Of a stretch of DNA of 64,000 nt, positions 30,213 through 42,082 are shown in pieces; position 1 is the first letter of the stretch, and every line of letters begins with the position of its first letter. The notes beneath the pieces were generated by a model, which was not told the origin of the DNA, made no database searches, and was given only the letters and a program-made list of their open reading frames with translations. The position numbers and the translations under genes are program-made. Origin of the DNA: Corticium candelabrum (lineage: Eukaryota > Porifera > Homoscleromorpha > Homosclerophorida > Plakinidae); the NCBI RefSeq assembly GCF_963422355.1, contig NC_085094.1, forward strand, positions 3,636,391 through 3,700,390. The letters are read 5' to 3'.

Positions 30213-30560
30213 AACAGAATTCGCCGTTTGTCTTATGATTGAGAGAACAAGTGTGCGGGCGTACCATTGACTCGAGTAAGCCCAAAGACAGCCACGGATG
30301 TGAAGTGCTAGGCTCTTGTGCGCGTACACCATTCAGTAAACTACGCATGCGTGGTTGTCTAACATGTCAGCGGGGCAGCCAAGATATCTAGACAGCAGTA
30401 ACCAGAGCGTATTATATATAAAGAGACGGCTGTGAAAGTATAAGTAGGGGCTCTGAAAGCAACCCCATGTATGGAACAGGTAGACTGGTATTAGAGGAAG
30501 GTGAATCAGCACCACACACGAGTCTGGGAGGTCGAGGCTTACAGAAGTAGCATTGGGTCA
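30213..30560. repeat. Repeat B, copy 2
   Basis: AACAGAATTCGCCGTTTGTC onward is nearly identical to 14685 onward. It cuts off the LINE and leads into the S2 3' region. Confidence 0.75.
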
Positions 30561-30627
30561 AGCTTAGCTAGTTAGCTAAACGAGCTACCTAGCTAATATC
30601 TAGTCTAGGACAACCGGGGCAGTCGTC

Positions 30628-32666
30628 TCAAGACACAGTCGACCATTTCTAGGCACTCGTAATAGTATCGCACATTTGCGCTCCGTCGTTCGGATTGAAT
30701 TGTCCGTCACGGTAACAGCCACTGCTGATGCGGCAACCGCACGTAGTCTGCGATGTGACGCAACCAAACGCAACACCGCAACTGCCGTCGCCATTGCACC
30801 TCTGGCACTAGGTAGATAAGAGGCATCTGTCTGGTTTGCCGAAGCAACATCCGTACTGACAGCGCTCATTAGATGTGCAACTGTTGCCGTCGTCGCATGT
30901 TTCTACGGATAGCCTTTCCAACCAATATCTTGAATAGCTCATTTGGCATTGCTAACCAGAAAAATTAATTAATATAAAATAAATAAATAAAATTAAAAAT
31001 TTTAGAAAAATAAAAAATTGAAATAAAAATAAAAATACTAATAAAAATTGCAATAGAAAAATAGATATAAGAAAATTAAACTAAAAATATAAATTACAAA
31101 AACCAAATTAAAATTAAATGTAAATAGAAATAAAAACTTAAAGTAAAATAAGCAAATGTATATAATATTATAATATAATATAAATAAACACTAAAATAAA
31201 ATAAAAATTATAAAATACTGAAAACTTAAAAAGTATAAATCAAATAAATAAAATTATAAAACAAAATTAAAATTAATTAATTAATTTTAACTGTCAATAA
31301 GTTCATAAATTTTGATCACGTGAACCTTACATTGCAGCCGTTTGGGCTTTTTTCGAGTTGCCTGTAGCATCTTCCATTAATGTAACACGCTTTGTTGTCG
31401 TCGTATCGAGTTCGCCTTTTTTCGAGAATAGGGCAACTTCTTCCCGAGCCAGAACGAGCCAGACTGAGGAACTCGCACGGTACGCGAGTTCTTCTTCGCG
31501 CAGCGCAACGCAACAGGGAGCAGTGCAGGTCCACGACGACCACGAATTCACTCGAAAATCAACCAAAGAATGTTTGTGTAAAACAAACTTGCGAAATTAT
31601 AGAGAGAAGATTCTGGACAAGCTCAAATATCAATTTCTTACTGTTGCACGGTCGGCATTGATATTGGTATGAAAGTTTCGAGTAGTACTCCATGCTGATT
31701 CTAGATTTCGTCCTAGAGCAACAGAAATACGCTACAGATAGGTACACTTCCCAAACAGTATCCCTAGCAAACAGAATTATTTACCGATCTTGCCAAAATG
31801 GCTAAGCATATGCAGGAAAAACAAAATGAATTCAAAATAACGCAAGTGCACCTTCTGGACGTGCACCTCCGTGCTATTACTACAGAGGGTTCGACCATGA
31901 TGCACTATCGCAAGAGATGGAGAAGGCTGCTAGAAGCGCCCCACCATGTTAGCAGTTGGTTGCACGTTCCCTGGCTGCATGTTCTCAACTGATAGAAATC
32001 TAGACACTACGCATCGATAAAGTACGGAAAAGGGCGTGATCCAAAGAAATTTTGTGTAGAGACAATAGGCCAAATTTGTTGAAGTATCAAAAATATGACT
32101 CGCTGTTGTGTGAAAACAGCAAAGTCTTGACAACAACGCTTGCCTAGATCAAAAGGCATGCAGTGCAGGTTACTTCAAGGTAAATATCTAGAGCCTCATG
32201 GTTGACAGCCACCTCCCAAAATAGGCCGCAATCACAGAATCCGTTTGTCGTTAGTTTTACGTAGCTACCTTTTAAAATATGTTTGCAATTATAGTGCCAC
32301 TGCAAAGAAGTCGTAGGCATGGTATGCTTCGAGATCAACCGTCAAGAGACCGTGTCAAGCCTAGAATACGTCTAGAACCTAGACATGCAACTGGATTTTC
32401 CTTCATGAACTCCTATACGCAAGGAGGTAGAGATTTTGCGAGATTTTGCAGTTACTGTGTACGGTTCTGCATGAGATTGCGCGTGTGATGGCCTACTGTA
32501 GCCTGTGCAGTGAATCCATCCAAACAGTCCCCAACTGTATACGCTAGCTCACCCGTCACAACCTCCTTGTCCGTATAGGCTCGCCTGCATGAGAGCAATG
32601 CAGAACGAGCAGCGTCGATGTTAACAGCAAGCAATGAACGAGACGAGTGTGTGCCATCGACTGCAT
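30628..32666 (-). pseudogene. S2: broken S-type gene
   Basis: Homologous to S1, S3 and S4 but with several lesions. The signal-peptide exon (ATG 32666) has a 4-base insertion (GAGCCTATACGG where intact copies have GAGTACGG) that shifts the frame. Most of exon 2, encoding the first half of the EMI-like domain, is missing near 32530. The TSP1 exon (31330-31560) has indels in the RERRTR codons, and its VDC reads VDF. The cysteine-rich exon (30628-30950) has a 9-base insertion creating a TAG (RCLLST-stop). It is followed at higher coordinates by the intact L2. Confidence 0.85.
30960..31310. repeat. A-rich low-complexity intron of S2
   Basis: About 340 bases of nearly pure A/T, A-dominated on the plus strand, at the position of the exon 4/exon 5 intron of the S family. 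Confidence 0.85.
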
Positions 32667-32679
32667 AGCTGGGATACTA

Positions 32680-33299
32680 GGTAAAGTATGGAGTTGCGAT
32701 TGCGTGCCTCGATCGAGCGTGTGTGGGTAGTGATCACGTGCGTGAGAGTCGATCAACACTTGCAAATCAAGGAGAGTGACCGAAAACATGTCGCAGCTTT
32801 GCAGTCTCAAGCATTTCACACGGTACCCTCTCTATCATATTATGTTCTGGTGACTCCTTATACACCTTTCCATATGATCTGTTGACTGCATTTATACGTA
32901 TACACGCCAAGATTGTCTGGGAGGAGGAGAGACAACAAAAGCATCAGGGTGAAACATGAGACAAATGCATTAGACCACCATGGCAACGCAAGAGCGAGAC
33001 CAAGCTTTTATAGCAAACGCAAAATTTGCTGTTATTATAGATTTACCCGTTCATGCTACATCCAGTACGAAGCAATATTTATTCATAGGAACTGCAGAGG
33101 CCAACGGGGCCATGGCCCTTCAAATAATTTTTTCGCCTTACTACATTACTATAGCTCCCAAATGTCATAAAGCCTATGTATCACTGGAGTGCATCTGTAG
33201 TGTCAGCTGTCGTATAGAAGTTCACTCATCACTTTGGAATATGTAACTATAGCGTACATGTATATATTGTCTAGATAAAGGGCGTAGATGTATAGCCTG
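32680..33299. other. Spacer between S2 and L2, duplicated in unit 5
   Basis: Closely similar to 61320-61958 (for example TGTCTGGGAGGAGGAGAGAC and CCAGTACGAAGCAATATT). Plus-strand open frames here, such as the one starting at 32980, carry a stop in the other copy (TATTAATTC instead of TATTTATTC), so they are unlikely to be coding. It probably holds the L 3' untranslated region and the S upstream region. Confidence 0.6.
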
Positions 33300-36200
33300 T
33301 TAATAGTCAAAGAGTCCACTCAAAGTTACGGCTTCGATAACTACGCCGTCTGTTGTCATTTCCTTACTTAGGCCCGCTTTGTCTTGGCATTTGACATTAA
33401 TATAGTATGTCTTGCCGTTGATCAAGTTTAGTTTGTCCGATGTCCATTGACCAGATGCCTGGACTTTGACATAGTCCACAATTTTCTTCACATCTGTCGT
33501 TCCATACTCTTCAAATGCTGCTAGTTCGCAGGTATCAATGCCACTAATCTCGTCCCGAAATCCTTGCCAATTGGCAGTTAAAGTCTGAACATCCGACTGA
33601 TCATCAATGTCCACTGCTAACCCGTCGTTGACTACTCCTGCAATGGGTGGTTTCCTATCCACGATAAATCTGTTCGAGAGCTCTTCTATAAGGGATCCTG
33701 CTCGGTTTCTTGCTCTGATGTAGAGTTGATATGAATATTCGTTGATGAAACAGCCGTTTTTTACCATTCCGTCTTCTGGATGAGTCACATTCAACTTGCA
33801 GCTGTTGTCTGGAAAGCAGGCAAATTCGACATAATCCTGTTGCGAACAGGACAGCTGAAGTGGGCTTGTCAGTGGGTGCTTACAGAGCTGCCATTGAAAA
33901 GAGTCGAGGCCACTCTCGTCGTCCTTAAAATTGACTATAGTAGCTTCAATCTGGCGACTACAAGCTGCTAGGTATACGAGTTTCCCTCCTTTTTTGTCAT
34001 CCAACACTGTGACCGTGCCTGAAACTGGGGAAGTGGTATCAACAAGGACCCCATTTGAAGCCGCTTGACCTCTTAGCCCAGCTCGATTCGCTATAGACAC
34101 TGTTATGTAGTACCGCGTGTTGTGTTGCAACTTTAAATTGTTGAGGACACCTTCGTTGGCCTTGCTTGCAGTGAACCCGGCGACAGTCGTCTCATACGCT
34201 TTCAAACCAGCTCCGATTTGGAACGAGGTCATGTCTCTACCACTTTCCGGGTCTGCAAAGCCGTTGGGATCCCAATAGGCCGACAGTGTCGTCGTAACCG
34301 CCTGATATTGTATGTTTACTTTGGCATTGCCGTCGTTAACTGTCGCGGAGAACGTCGGAGGTGTCGTATCGACGAGAATAAGTTGGGACTCGACCTGTTG
34401 AGTATCCGAACGGACATTCTGAGCAGTCACTAAAATTTTGTATACGCCACCATTGTCCAAGTTTAGGTTAGCAACAGTTATGTCTGTCGTCCCGGTGTCT
34501 TCCGAGTTTGCCTTCAGCACTCCCGTGACGGATGGTTGGGTATCTGTTGCTTTCACCAGCTCCCAAGAGAAGGAAACACCTCCGCAAGGCACTGTAAAGC
34601 CACTCAACTTGGCTCTTACCCCCTTGTTTTGTGTCATCATTAGGTAAAATGTTCCAGATTCGGCAGCTTTGTAAACTAACTTTGTTGCAGTCGGGATGCT
34701 GTACCTTAGAATCGACACGGTACCCTTAGCTATATCTACTCCTTTGAGATTGTTCTGTGGGCACGTCGCCATGCCCGTGCAATATTGATCCTGCCAGTCG
34801 CAAGCATCTTGCTGCTTGTAGCAGCGATACGTGTTTGGTCTAGACACGATGGTGCAGCTATCTCCATTGCAGGCATTGGATTTTATGCAGGGAGTATCTG
34901 CAGGACAAGTAAACGGGTCCCCGCCACATGCACCGGTCGTACATTTGTCTTTACGAGTGCATGCGTTGCCGTCGTCGCAAATCGCTCCGTCGGCCAGGTT
35001 GGTCCATCCATTTGCATTGCTGTAGATGTCGCATTTCTGGCACATGTTTGGAGTAGGCGCGCCGTCTACGTAGCATTGTCCGTTGATGCTGCAACCGCAC
35101 TTCCCTGCCGTCACGCAACCCCTGGTCGTCTTACAACCATTGTTGCCGTCGCAAGCTTGGCAGTCGGGTAAGCACGTGTAGGGCGTGCCGACGCAGAGGC
35201 CATCAGCACTACAACTGTCACCTCTAGTCCAGATGTCCTTGTCATCGCACGCATTTCCGGTCAACGAGTAAAACCTCCAGTTTTGGCCTTTATTGGGCTC
35301 GCAGATCTAGAATAAAAGACAATGTCGACGGGCGCACGGCGAACTTAGCTGTGACGTCTTACCTGGCATTGCGGCGAGGCCGGATTCGGGTCCTTCAGGT
35401 TGTAGCACGTTCCTTGGATGTAGCACATACCAACGCGTGTTGGACAACCGGAACCGTCGCAGTAATGGCATGTCTCGCACGTATATGTCGTTCCTTTGCA
35501 TAAACCGTTAATGCATCGGTCGTTCTTTGTACACTGAGTGTTGTCATTGCAATTGATAGTGGACAGTAGTTCCCAAGCGTATCTGTTTACGCCTTTATTA
35601 CATTTCTAAAAAGTATTAATTAATTAACAATTTTTAAATTTTATGGATGCTTTAAAGCTTACTTTGCAGCCGTTGGTAGAGAAGGCAAGATTTTTGTAGC
35701 ATGTACCCGAAATATAGCAAGCTCTGTTGTCGTCATAGACCGTCCTCGTCTCTTTTAGGCTCGGACAGTTCGCACCGTTGCCGTTCTTAGCAACGGTCAC
35801 GGTGCGTGTTCTTTCTTCTTTGATATCAGCGCAACAGGTTGTGCATTTCCAAGCCGTCCACAGGCTGACTCGGCAGTCAACTAAAATACACGACAATTGA
35901 GTGAACCGCACAGTCTCGTTGTTCTGACCGTCCTTACTGTTGCAGTCTCTGCATTGAATCCTGTACCTTGTGACGTCTTTATTTACAGTCTCGTACTTGT
36001 ACTTTATCCTGCAAGAGCGCAAAGAACGTTTGTATGAAAGGACGCTTGTGAGGGCATGATGTATTTAGGGCGTAGTCATATACCTTTCTTTTTCACAAGA
36101 AAACCATTTCCAAATGTCCCCGCACCGATCCGTGTACTTTTCTGTGTAAGACACCTTTTTCTGCGTTGTAGTTGTCGCCGTGTACGATACAACTTGGTTG

Positions 36201-36405
36201 CACTTTAAGGAATTGCTGTAATTTATGCAAAGACGTTTTGGGGTGGATGAACCGCTGCAGTTTTGGACGCAATGAGTACTCACCCGCCGCATCCTCCCTG
36301 TCCGTATTCGTCAGCTCGAGAAGAAACGAGCACCGACGCCACGAGAATCAGCCAAAACGGTGTGTATTGCGTAAGCAAGGTCGAAAACGTGCTGACGAGC
36401 TGCAT
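33300..36405 (-). CDS. L2: secreted EMI-like/TSP1/cysteine-rich/FN3-like protein, intact (943 aa)
   Basis: Six exons: 36284-36405, 36084-36254, 35938-36008, 35663-35880, 35363-35605 and 33300-35306. They total 2832 nt, an exact multiple of three ending in TAA. Exon 1: signal peptide (FWLILVASVLVSSRA). Exons 2-3: EMI-like (LKCNQVVSYT, DRCGDIWKWFSC, IKYKYETV, YRIQCRDCN). Exon 4: TSP1 (VSLWTAWKCTTCC, RTRTVTVAKNGNGANCP). Exon 5 and the start of exon 6: three or four cysteine-rich modules of about 80 residues (CDDGNACTRKDKC, GCVTAGKCGCSINGQCY). The remaining ~480 residues are beta-rich repeats with LVDTTPPTFSA, VLVDTTSPVSG and FIVDRKPPIAG linkers, each with AYWDPNGFADPESG- or YYITVSIANRAGLRG-like strands, as in FN3-type extracellular repeats. 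No transmembrane segment. Intron 1 is only 29 nt. Probably a secreted matrix protein; partner unknown. Confidence 0.9.
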
Positions 36406-36419
36406 GCCCTCTGAAAGTA

Positions 36420-36900
36420 CTCTGTATTCTATTACGCTTGCGCATAAATTTCTAGCAAGGACTATGCCAACGACGAAGTTTGCAAAGTTATCCGAATTAC
36501 ACATAGCTTATTGGACTCGATGCAGTCAAACACAAATCATTGAGATGCAATAATTTATTAGTCACTATTCCTTTTTCTTTTACAATTGTCTGTAGGGTGT
36601 AGAGGTTGTCATTTTGTTGCGTTTTCAAGGGCTAGGTGAATGCAATTTTCCAATCAATGAAAGAGTTTGAAGACAACAAAGTCTCATGTTTGCGTGATCG
36701 AGCTATCAATTTGAAGTCGCACGTGATGCTTGCTGTGAGTGCAAGCGAGACTGCATGAGGCGTAGATAGTGATAGTGATGTGGGTTGTCTCAGTTTTGTC
36801 TTTGGCATGGACGAGCGATGCCATGAAATGTTAAGCTGGCCAGTCAGACTGTTCCAAGGATCTCGGTGCTGCCTGTAGTAAGAGTAGCTGCTGTTTGGTC
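36420..36900. other. Upstream flank of L2, conserved at 42850-43345
   Basis: Duplicated before L3 (AGTACTCTGTATTCTATTAC, ATTTCTAGCAAG, AATCTCGGTGCTGCCTGTA). It should contain the L promoter. No clear TATA box or other motif was recognised. Confidence 0.5.
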
Positions 36901-36902
36901 CA

Positions 36903-37020
36903 CACAGACACACAGACACAGACACAGACACAGACACAGACACAGACACAGACACAGACAAAGACACAGACACAGACACAGACACAGACACACAGACACA
37001 GACACAGACACACAAACACA

Positions 37021-37091
<71 letters not shown>
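36903..37091. repeat. (CAGACA)n then (CA)n microsatellite
   Basis: About 20 CAGACA hexamer units with variants, then about 36 CA units. It occupies the same position relative to L2 as the CA array 43346-43516 does relative to L3. Confidence 0.95.
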
Positions 37092-37092
<1 letters not shown>

Positions 37093-37139
37093 GTTCTTCT
37101 GTTGTACAAAATGGGCAAACACGCTACAATCAAATGCTA

Positions 37140-37266
37140 AAGTTTTGAACTGAGCTAGCAGCTGTTGCTATTATACGTACACAATTCTTTTCATGAATGT
37201 TGCCTTTAGACTTTCTTGCTAAACAGAAGTATTGAAATTGAGCTAACTTCATACATAATCATCAAG

Positions 37267-37323
<57 letters not shown>

Positions 37324-37480
37324 GTATTATAGGTTTACTGCTACAGAGTTCTATAAAACCTATTTCAGTAATGCACCTGTTGCAAACTTGTATAAAAAAT
37401 TCTCCAATTAGGAAACGAAGATTTTGACTCCTACAGGACATGCGTAATCACCAAGCCCAAACCTACCATTTATACAAATG
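37140..37480. repeat. Repeat A, copy 3 (partial), containing (TA)n
   Basis: GAGCTAGCAGCTGTTGCTAT, TTTCATGAATGTTGCCTTTAG, an AT run of about 54 bases (37268-37321), then TCTATAAAACCTATTTCAGT. It stops before the SZT2 exon portion. Confidence 0.75.
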
Positions 37481-37887
37481 GAGTACTGACCCTATTACTA
37501 CTGCAGTGCACAATGTTAAATACACACAATTCCTAAAGACCCAGCTAGGTGCGGATAGGGTAGCCCAATGGGCGCGGGTCCGTTAGCCAGACAGCCAGCC
37601 CTTCAGCCTTTACTGACCAGATGCTTAGAAATTCTGGATCCGCGCTTGCCCTAGTGTAATTGCCACAACACTTCACAATCAGCCAGCAACGTCAAAACGA
37701 ATAACATCAGTTTACACTAATCATGTATACACTAGAGCAAATATCATGTATGTGTAATCTAATCAGAACGAATTGAATTAGCTAATGTCAAATGATTGAT
37801 TTTATATCATGCAGTGCTGAACAGTCAAACAACAAATTTGAACTATACAGACAGATCGAGCTATACACGACAACTACGGCAGTCGTC

Positions 37888-40796
37888 TCAATCTTCAGAA
37901 TACAAATTAGGCAAAATGACAGTGTCATATCCTGCTGACACATTCGACCATTTCTGGGCACTCTCATTATAATCGCACATTTGAGCTCTGTTGTCCGGAT
38001 TCAGTTGTCCGTCACGGTAACAGTCGTTGCCGATGCTGCAACCGCACGTAGACGGTGACGTGACGCAACCAAACGCAAGACCGCAAGTGCCATCGCCATT
38101 GCACCTCTGGCAGTGGAGGCATCTGTATGGTTTGCCGATACAACATCCGGACTGACACTTATCATTAGCCGTGCAATTGTTGCCGTCGTCGCATGTTCCT
38201 TCGGAAAGTCTTTTCCAATAATTTCTTGAATAGTCCTTTTGGCATTGCTAACCGTAAAATTAATTAGTTAATATAATATAAATATAAATTAATTAGTTAG
38301 TTAATATAAAAATAAAAATAAAATTGAAAACTGAAATATAGACAAACAAAAAAAATAAATAATAATAATTTAAATTAAATAATAAAAAGTACAAAATTAA
38401 AAAATTGATATAAAAAATACAAAAGGAAAATAAAAATTAGGATTTTAACTCTTAATAGGCTTGGATCACGTGAAGCTCACATTGCAGCCGTTTGGGCTTT
38501 TTTCGAGATGCCTGTAGCATCTCCCATCAATGTAACACGCCTTGTTGTCGTCGTCTCGAGTTCGACTTTCAGCGATGCTAGGGCAACTTCTTCCCGAGCC
38601 AGATCGAGAAACTTGCACGTTACGAGTTCTTCTTTCGTTCAGCACAGCGCAACAGGGAGCAGCGCATGTCCACGACGACCACGAGTTTACTCGACAATCG
38701 ACTAGAGAATAAAACCCGTTCATTAATATCAAAAATATAGATTTTATTAGAAAGCGATTGCGATAGCTATAGGCTATTAATTCAATTAACTGGCATTGAT
38801 ATTTGTGTAAAGCAATTAGACCATTGCGAGAGAAGATATTGTACATGCAACTTTAATTATCAATTTCTTACTGTTGCATGGTCGGCATTGGTATCGGTAC
38901 GTCGTTTTCGTGTAGTACTCAATGCTGCTTCTGTATTTCGTCCTATAGCAACAGAAATACGTTACAGGTATACGTATACTACTAGTATAATGTACAACTT
39001 CTGCCCAAACAGTAACTCTACTCTCTGTTCGCGTTAACTTTTGCGCTCGAAACTGACTAATAATGCAGCTGTATTTGTTTACCACACTCAGATGTTAAGT
39101 GATATCCCATTAACTGTACATTCTAGAGGTCAAATTACAATACAAAGATGTTAGGTAACAGTAGAGAAAGTCGCAGGCTATCAAGACAAAGCAGAACGAG
39201 AAGAGGAGTCAGAAATATCAAGCAACTAGTTGTGAAACAACAGCAACTGTAAGTTGGTGTCAAGGCAGCGGACCTTGCTAATTGGCTACTTCCTCTATTA
39301 GCAGCATTCTTGTTGTAAGACCATACCTACTTAATGAGTTAAGAACCCTAACGGCTCTTGATACGCAAAAGCCTTATCAAACCGCCTGTGTAATACATAC
39401 GCCGTCGTTACTCTAACTACAGAAAATCCGGGAACTTGCGGTTTCTAACGATACCAAGATCGTCACTGAGCGCCCTATTGCGCAAAAGTTAGTACAGATT
39501 TTCAAAGCGCAAAGTCAACGCGAACAGAGAGTATAGAGATAACAGAATTACCGATCTTGTCACAATGGATAAGTTACTGTATTGCTATACATAGTATGTA
39601 TTTAGATAACAGAGATCATCAGGTTGAATACAAAATAGCGCACGTGCACCGGCAACCGCGCTTTTACTAGAGTATCTGTATGTGTAAGTATTAATTAAAG
39701 GACTAGAAGGGTTCGAGCTGATGCGTGCAGTTTCATATAATCAATACCGCAAGAGATGGAGATTCAGGAGAAGGCTGCAGCTTGTTGATGTTTGTCGCGT
39801 GCGAATGGAAATTTAGCACTAGCACAGAGCAAATCGGTTTCTGATTGCGCTCTAGCTACGTCGTGACGCGACTTGACACTCAAGAGGTACTGAGAACTCA
39901 GTAGAAAGAATAACTAGCAACCTTAACGCATCTATCCATCTCTAATCAGCTTACGCAGACTGGTGCAACATTCTGTCGTAGACTACCGGTAAACCACACC
40001 CCACCATGCAGTCATTACGATTTGAGTCAATCGTCGCAAAAGCCGGCGTAGCTCCTTCCACTCACGGTACCCGTAACACAGTCCTGTTAGCACGTGGATT
40101 ATGACGTGTTTGTGCAGTTGAGAGGATTTTAGTTCCCTGCACTGATAGAAGTCTATAGACACCACGCGTCGACGGAGTAAGGAAAGGACATGATCCAATA
40201 AAATTATGTGGAGGCCCATGGCATGACAGACACCCAGCCCCCAAGACCACAAGCACGGAATCCGATTGTCGTTAGTTTTACGTAACTCAAAGTGCCAAGT
40301 CTTACTTGCCATTCTTCAAGTTCAACAATCAAGAGACATACGATGTCTGTCTCCGACCAACAGAGTATAGGAAAGGTCAAACATGCAACTGCATGCTCTT
40401 TCATGCATGATTCCCTAGGTTTCTCACCAGAACATACGAGATTTTGAAGCGCGTAAATGCTTGTGCTGCACGAGATTGTGAATATATAGTTAACCTACGT
40501 GCGGCCTGGGCAGCGACCCCATCCAAACAGTCCGCACTTGTAATGGTATTGCTCTCGATAGGCCGTTTGCTTGTATCGGGAAGCTTTGACAGAGTAGGAC
40601 ACACGTTCTCTGCACCGATAGCGATTCCTAGCACGTACAGTACAACAAATCAAGACAAATTCAGCAGGCAGTCTGGTATTACACTAGCTCACCCGCCACA
40701 ACCTCCTTGTCCGTACTCGTCTGCACGAGAGCAATGCATGAGAACGAGCAGCATCGATGCTAACAGCATCCAATGAACGAGACGAGTGTGCGCCAT
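37888..40796 (-). CDS. S3: secreted EMI-like/TSP1/cysteine-rich protein, intact (294 aa)
   Basis: Exons 40693-40796, 40499-40627, 38872-38942, 38481-38701 and 37888-38247, totalling 885 nt and ending in TGA. The first ATG of the paralogues is AGG here, so translation should start at the second (MAHTRLVHWMLLASMLLVLM). EMI-like part RYRCRERVSYSV, YKCGLFGWGRC, RTKYRSSIEYYTKTTYRYQC; TSP1 VNSWSSWTCAAPCC, RSGSGRSCPS; module GTCDDGNNCTANDKC, SGCCIGKPYRCLHCQRC, STCGCSIGNDCY. It ends with a short tail, VILPNLYSED. Intron 3 holds a 511-bp MITE absent from S4. The upstream region keeps the TATATA and TTACGTCA motifs. Confidence 0.9.
38270..38460. repeat. A-rich low-complexity intron of S3
   Basis: A/T-only tract between exons 5 and 4, the shorter form seen in S3 and S4. 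Confidence 0.8.
39021..39531. mobile_element. MITE, 511 bp, in S3 intron with empty site in S4
   Basis: Ends CTCTCTGTTCGCGTTAACTT and, inverted, CTCTCTGTTCGCGTTGACTT; TA on both sides. The S4 intron at 45350-45370 passes directly from AAACAGTA to ATAGATACAGAATTACCGA, so the segment was inserted in S3 after the duplication or lost from S4. Confidence 0.85.
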
Positions 40797-40854
40797 TCAC
40801 TGCCTAGCTATAGCTAAGAGTCTATGTGAAGAATGGTTATGGTCTGTTGACTGC

Positions 40855-40920
40855 ATGCTTATATACATACACCATCTAATTAGCCCGTTCTTTGGCTCGA
40901 GTTAGATTGACGTAATTAAA
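40855..40920 (-). promoter_or_regulatory. S3 core promoter candidate: TATATA and TTACGTCA
   Basis: TTACGTCA on the minus strand at 40908-40915 and TATATA near 40859-40865, about 60 bases before the S3 ATG. The spacing and the intervening AGAACGGGCTAATTAG are shared with S4. Confidence 0.4.
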
Positions 40921-40984
40921 CCACGGTTAGACTGTTTTCCCCGTTCTTTGCCGAAGCTAATTAATTAACACAAGGTATACATAT

Positions 40985-41443
40985 ATAGCGGTAATTAACA
41001 CAGATGCCCACGTGACCAATTGCAAATTGCGTCTGGAGTTGCAGCTGTTTCGACATTCGCGTTGGCCGCGTCGCCATGTTGCTGCCGTCGCAGGGAACGA
41101 GTGTAGCGCAGCTATTCGACGCGCGTACAGTTCACATGCGGGCAATCGCAGTCCTCGGTCTACTCAGTTGTTGCTGTCGCAAGCTTATATACTTGGCAGT
41201 CGGCTACTAGGCAGGCGTGTAAAGCGTGCCCACGCGCAGAGACCATCACAAATGTCGCCTCTAATAATGCAGATGTCATTGTCATCTCAAGCATTTCTCG
41301 TCAGTTGTCAACATACTTGTAGAACATCGATACAATTTTGGTTTTATTGGGCTCGCATATCTATCACGAGAAGACGCTGTTGTGTTGATGGCGTATGCAC
41401 GTCGAGCTTTTCTGTGACGTCTTCTATACTAGATACAGACATG
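40985..41443 (-). pseudogene. L3 remnant, exon-6 start region
   Basis: CTTGGCAGTCGGCTACTAGG, GCCCACGCGCAGAGACCATC and ATGCAGATGTCATTGTCATC correspond to L2 35150-35250. Frame lost; the long FN3-like part is deleted. Ends at the MITE 41444-42071. Confidence 0.75.
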
Positions 41444-42071
41444 GGCATAATTATGGAGCCACCTCCCATATCAGCTGAGGCATGGAAATCAACAGAACAC
41501 TGAAGATTTGTGAATACACCTGCCTACCCGCTGATTCTACATCAAATCATGCTATTTGGGTATTTATATTGTTCTGATTGGACGTTTTGACAACCCGTAG
41601 CAACAAAAAGATCAAGAAAATGACCAGACTAAACACTGCCGCCATGCATTACCATGTCCAACCCGCGTCTATATTGTGACGTCACAAGAGCAGACTCACA
41701 ATATGCAAGTAAACTGAAACGTATAGCCTCTATTTAATATTTGAGTATGTCTTCTGACATAAACAAAGTACTTTTATTTTTTAGAAGTTTTGAAAACGAT
41801 TTTGATTATTAACTTTCAAATTTACTGGTTGAACTGACAGCATGCAAGGAGTAGTCGTGTATCTCAACAGGTCACACATCACCTCCAATCTCAGATATGA
41901 GGATGGCATAATCAGAGACATTAGTAATTTACCTTACCATTATGACTTGTTTTAATTTACTAAAAAGTGCAGCTGTCACTGTAGATGCATATACTTGCAT
42001 TGCAGTGTCTGACAAAGTCCAATAATTTTTTAATCTAAGTCACGTGCTCAGGGTGGCTCCATAATTATGCC
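41444..42071. mobile_element. MITE, 628 bp, replacing part of L3
   Basis: The ends are exact inverted copies of GGCATAATTATGGAGCCACC. It lies where L2 has exon 5 (about 35363-35605). L3 homology resumes at 42083 with the TSP1 exon, so a deletion accompanies the insertion. Confidence 0.8.
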
Positions 42072-42082
42072 TATGTTTGTAC

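Noticed and set aside
32980..33246. Plus-strand 88-aa open frame in the S2/L2 spacer
   Set aside because: The duplicate at 61.6 kb has an internal stop and indels that break the frame, so there is no sign of coding constraint.
34785..35171. Plus-strand open frame opposite L2 exon 6 (and its twin at 63444-63833)
   Set aside because: It mirrors the conserved cysteine codons of the minus-strand gene; GC-rich Cys/Gly codons leave the antisense frame open by chance.
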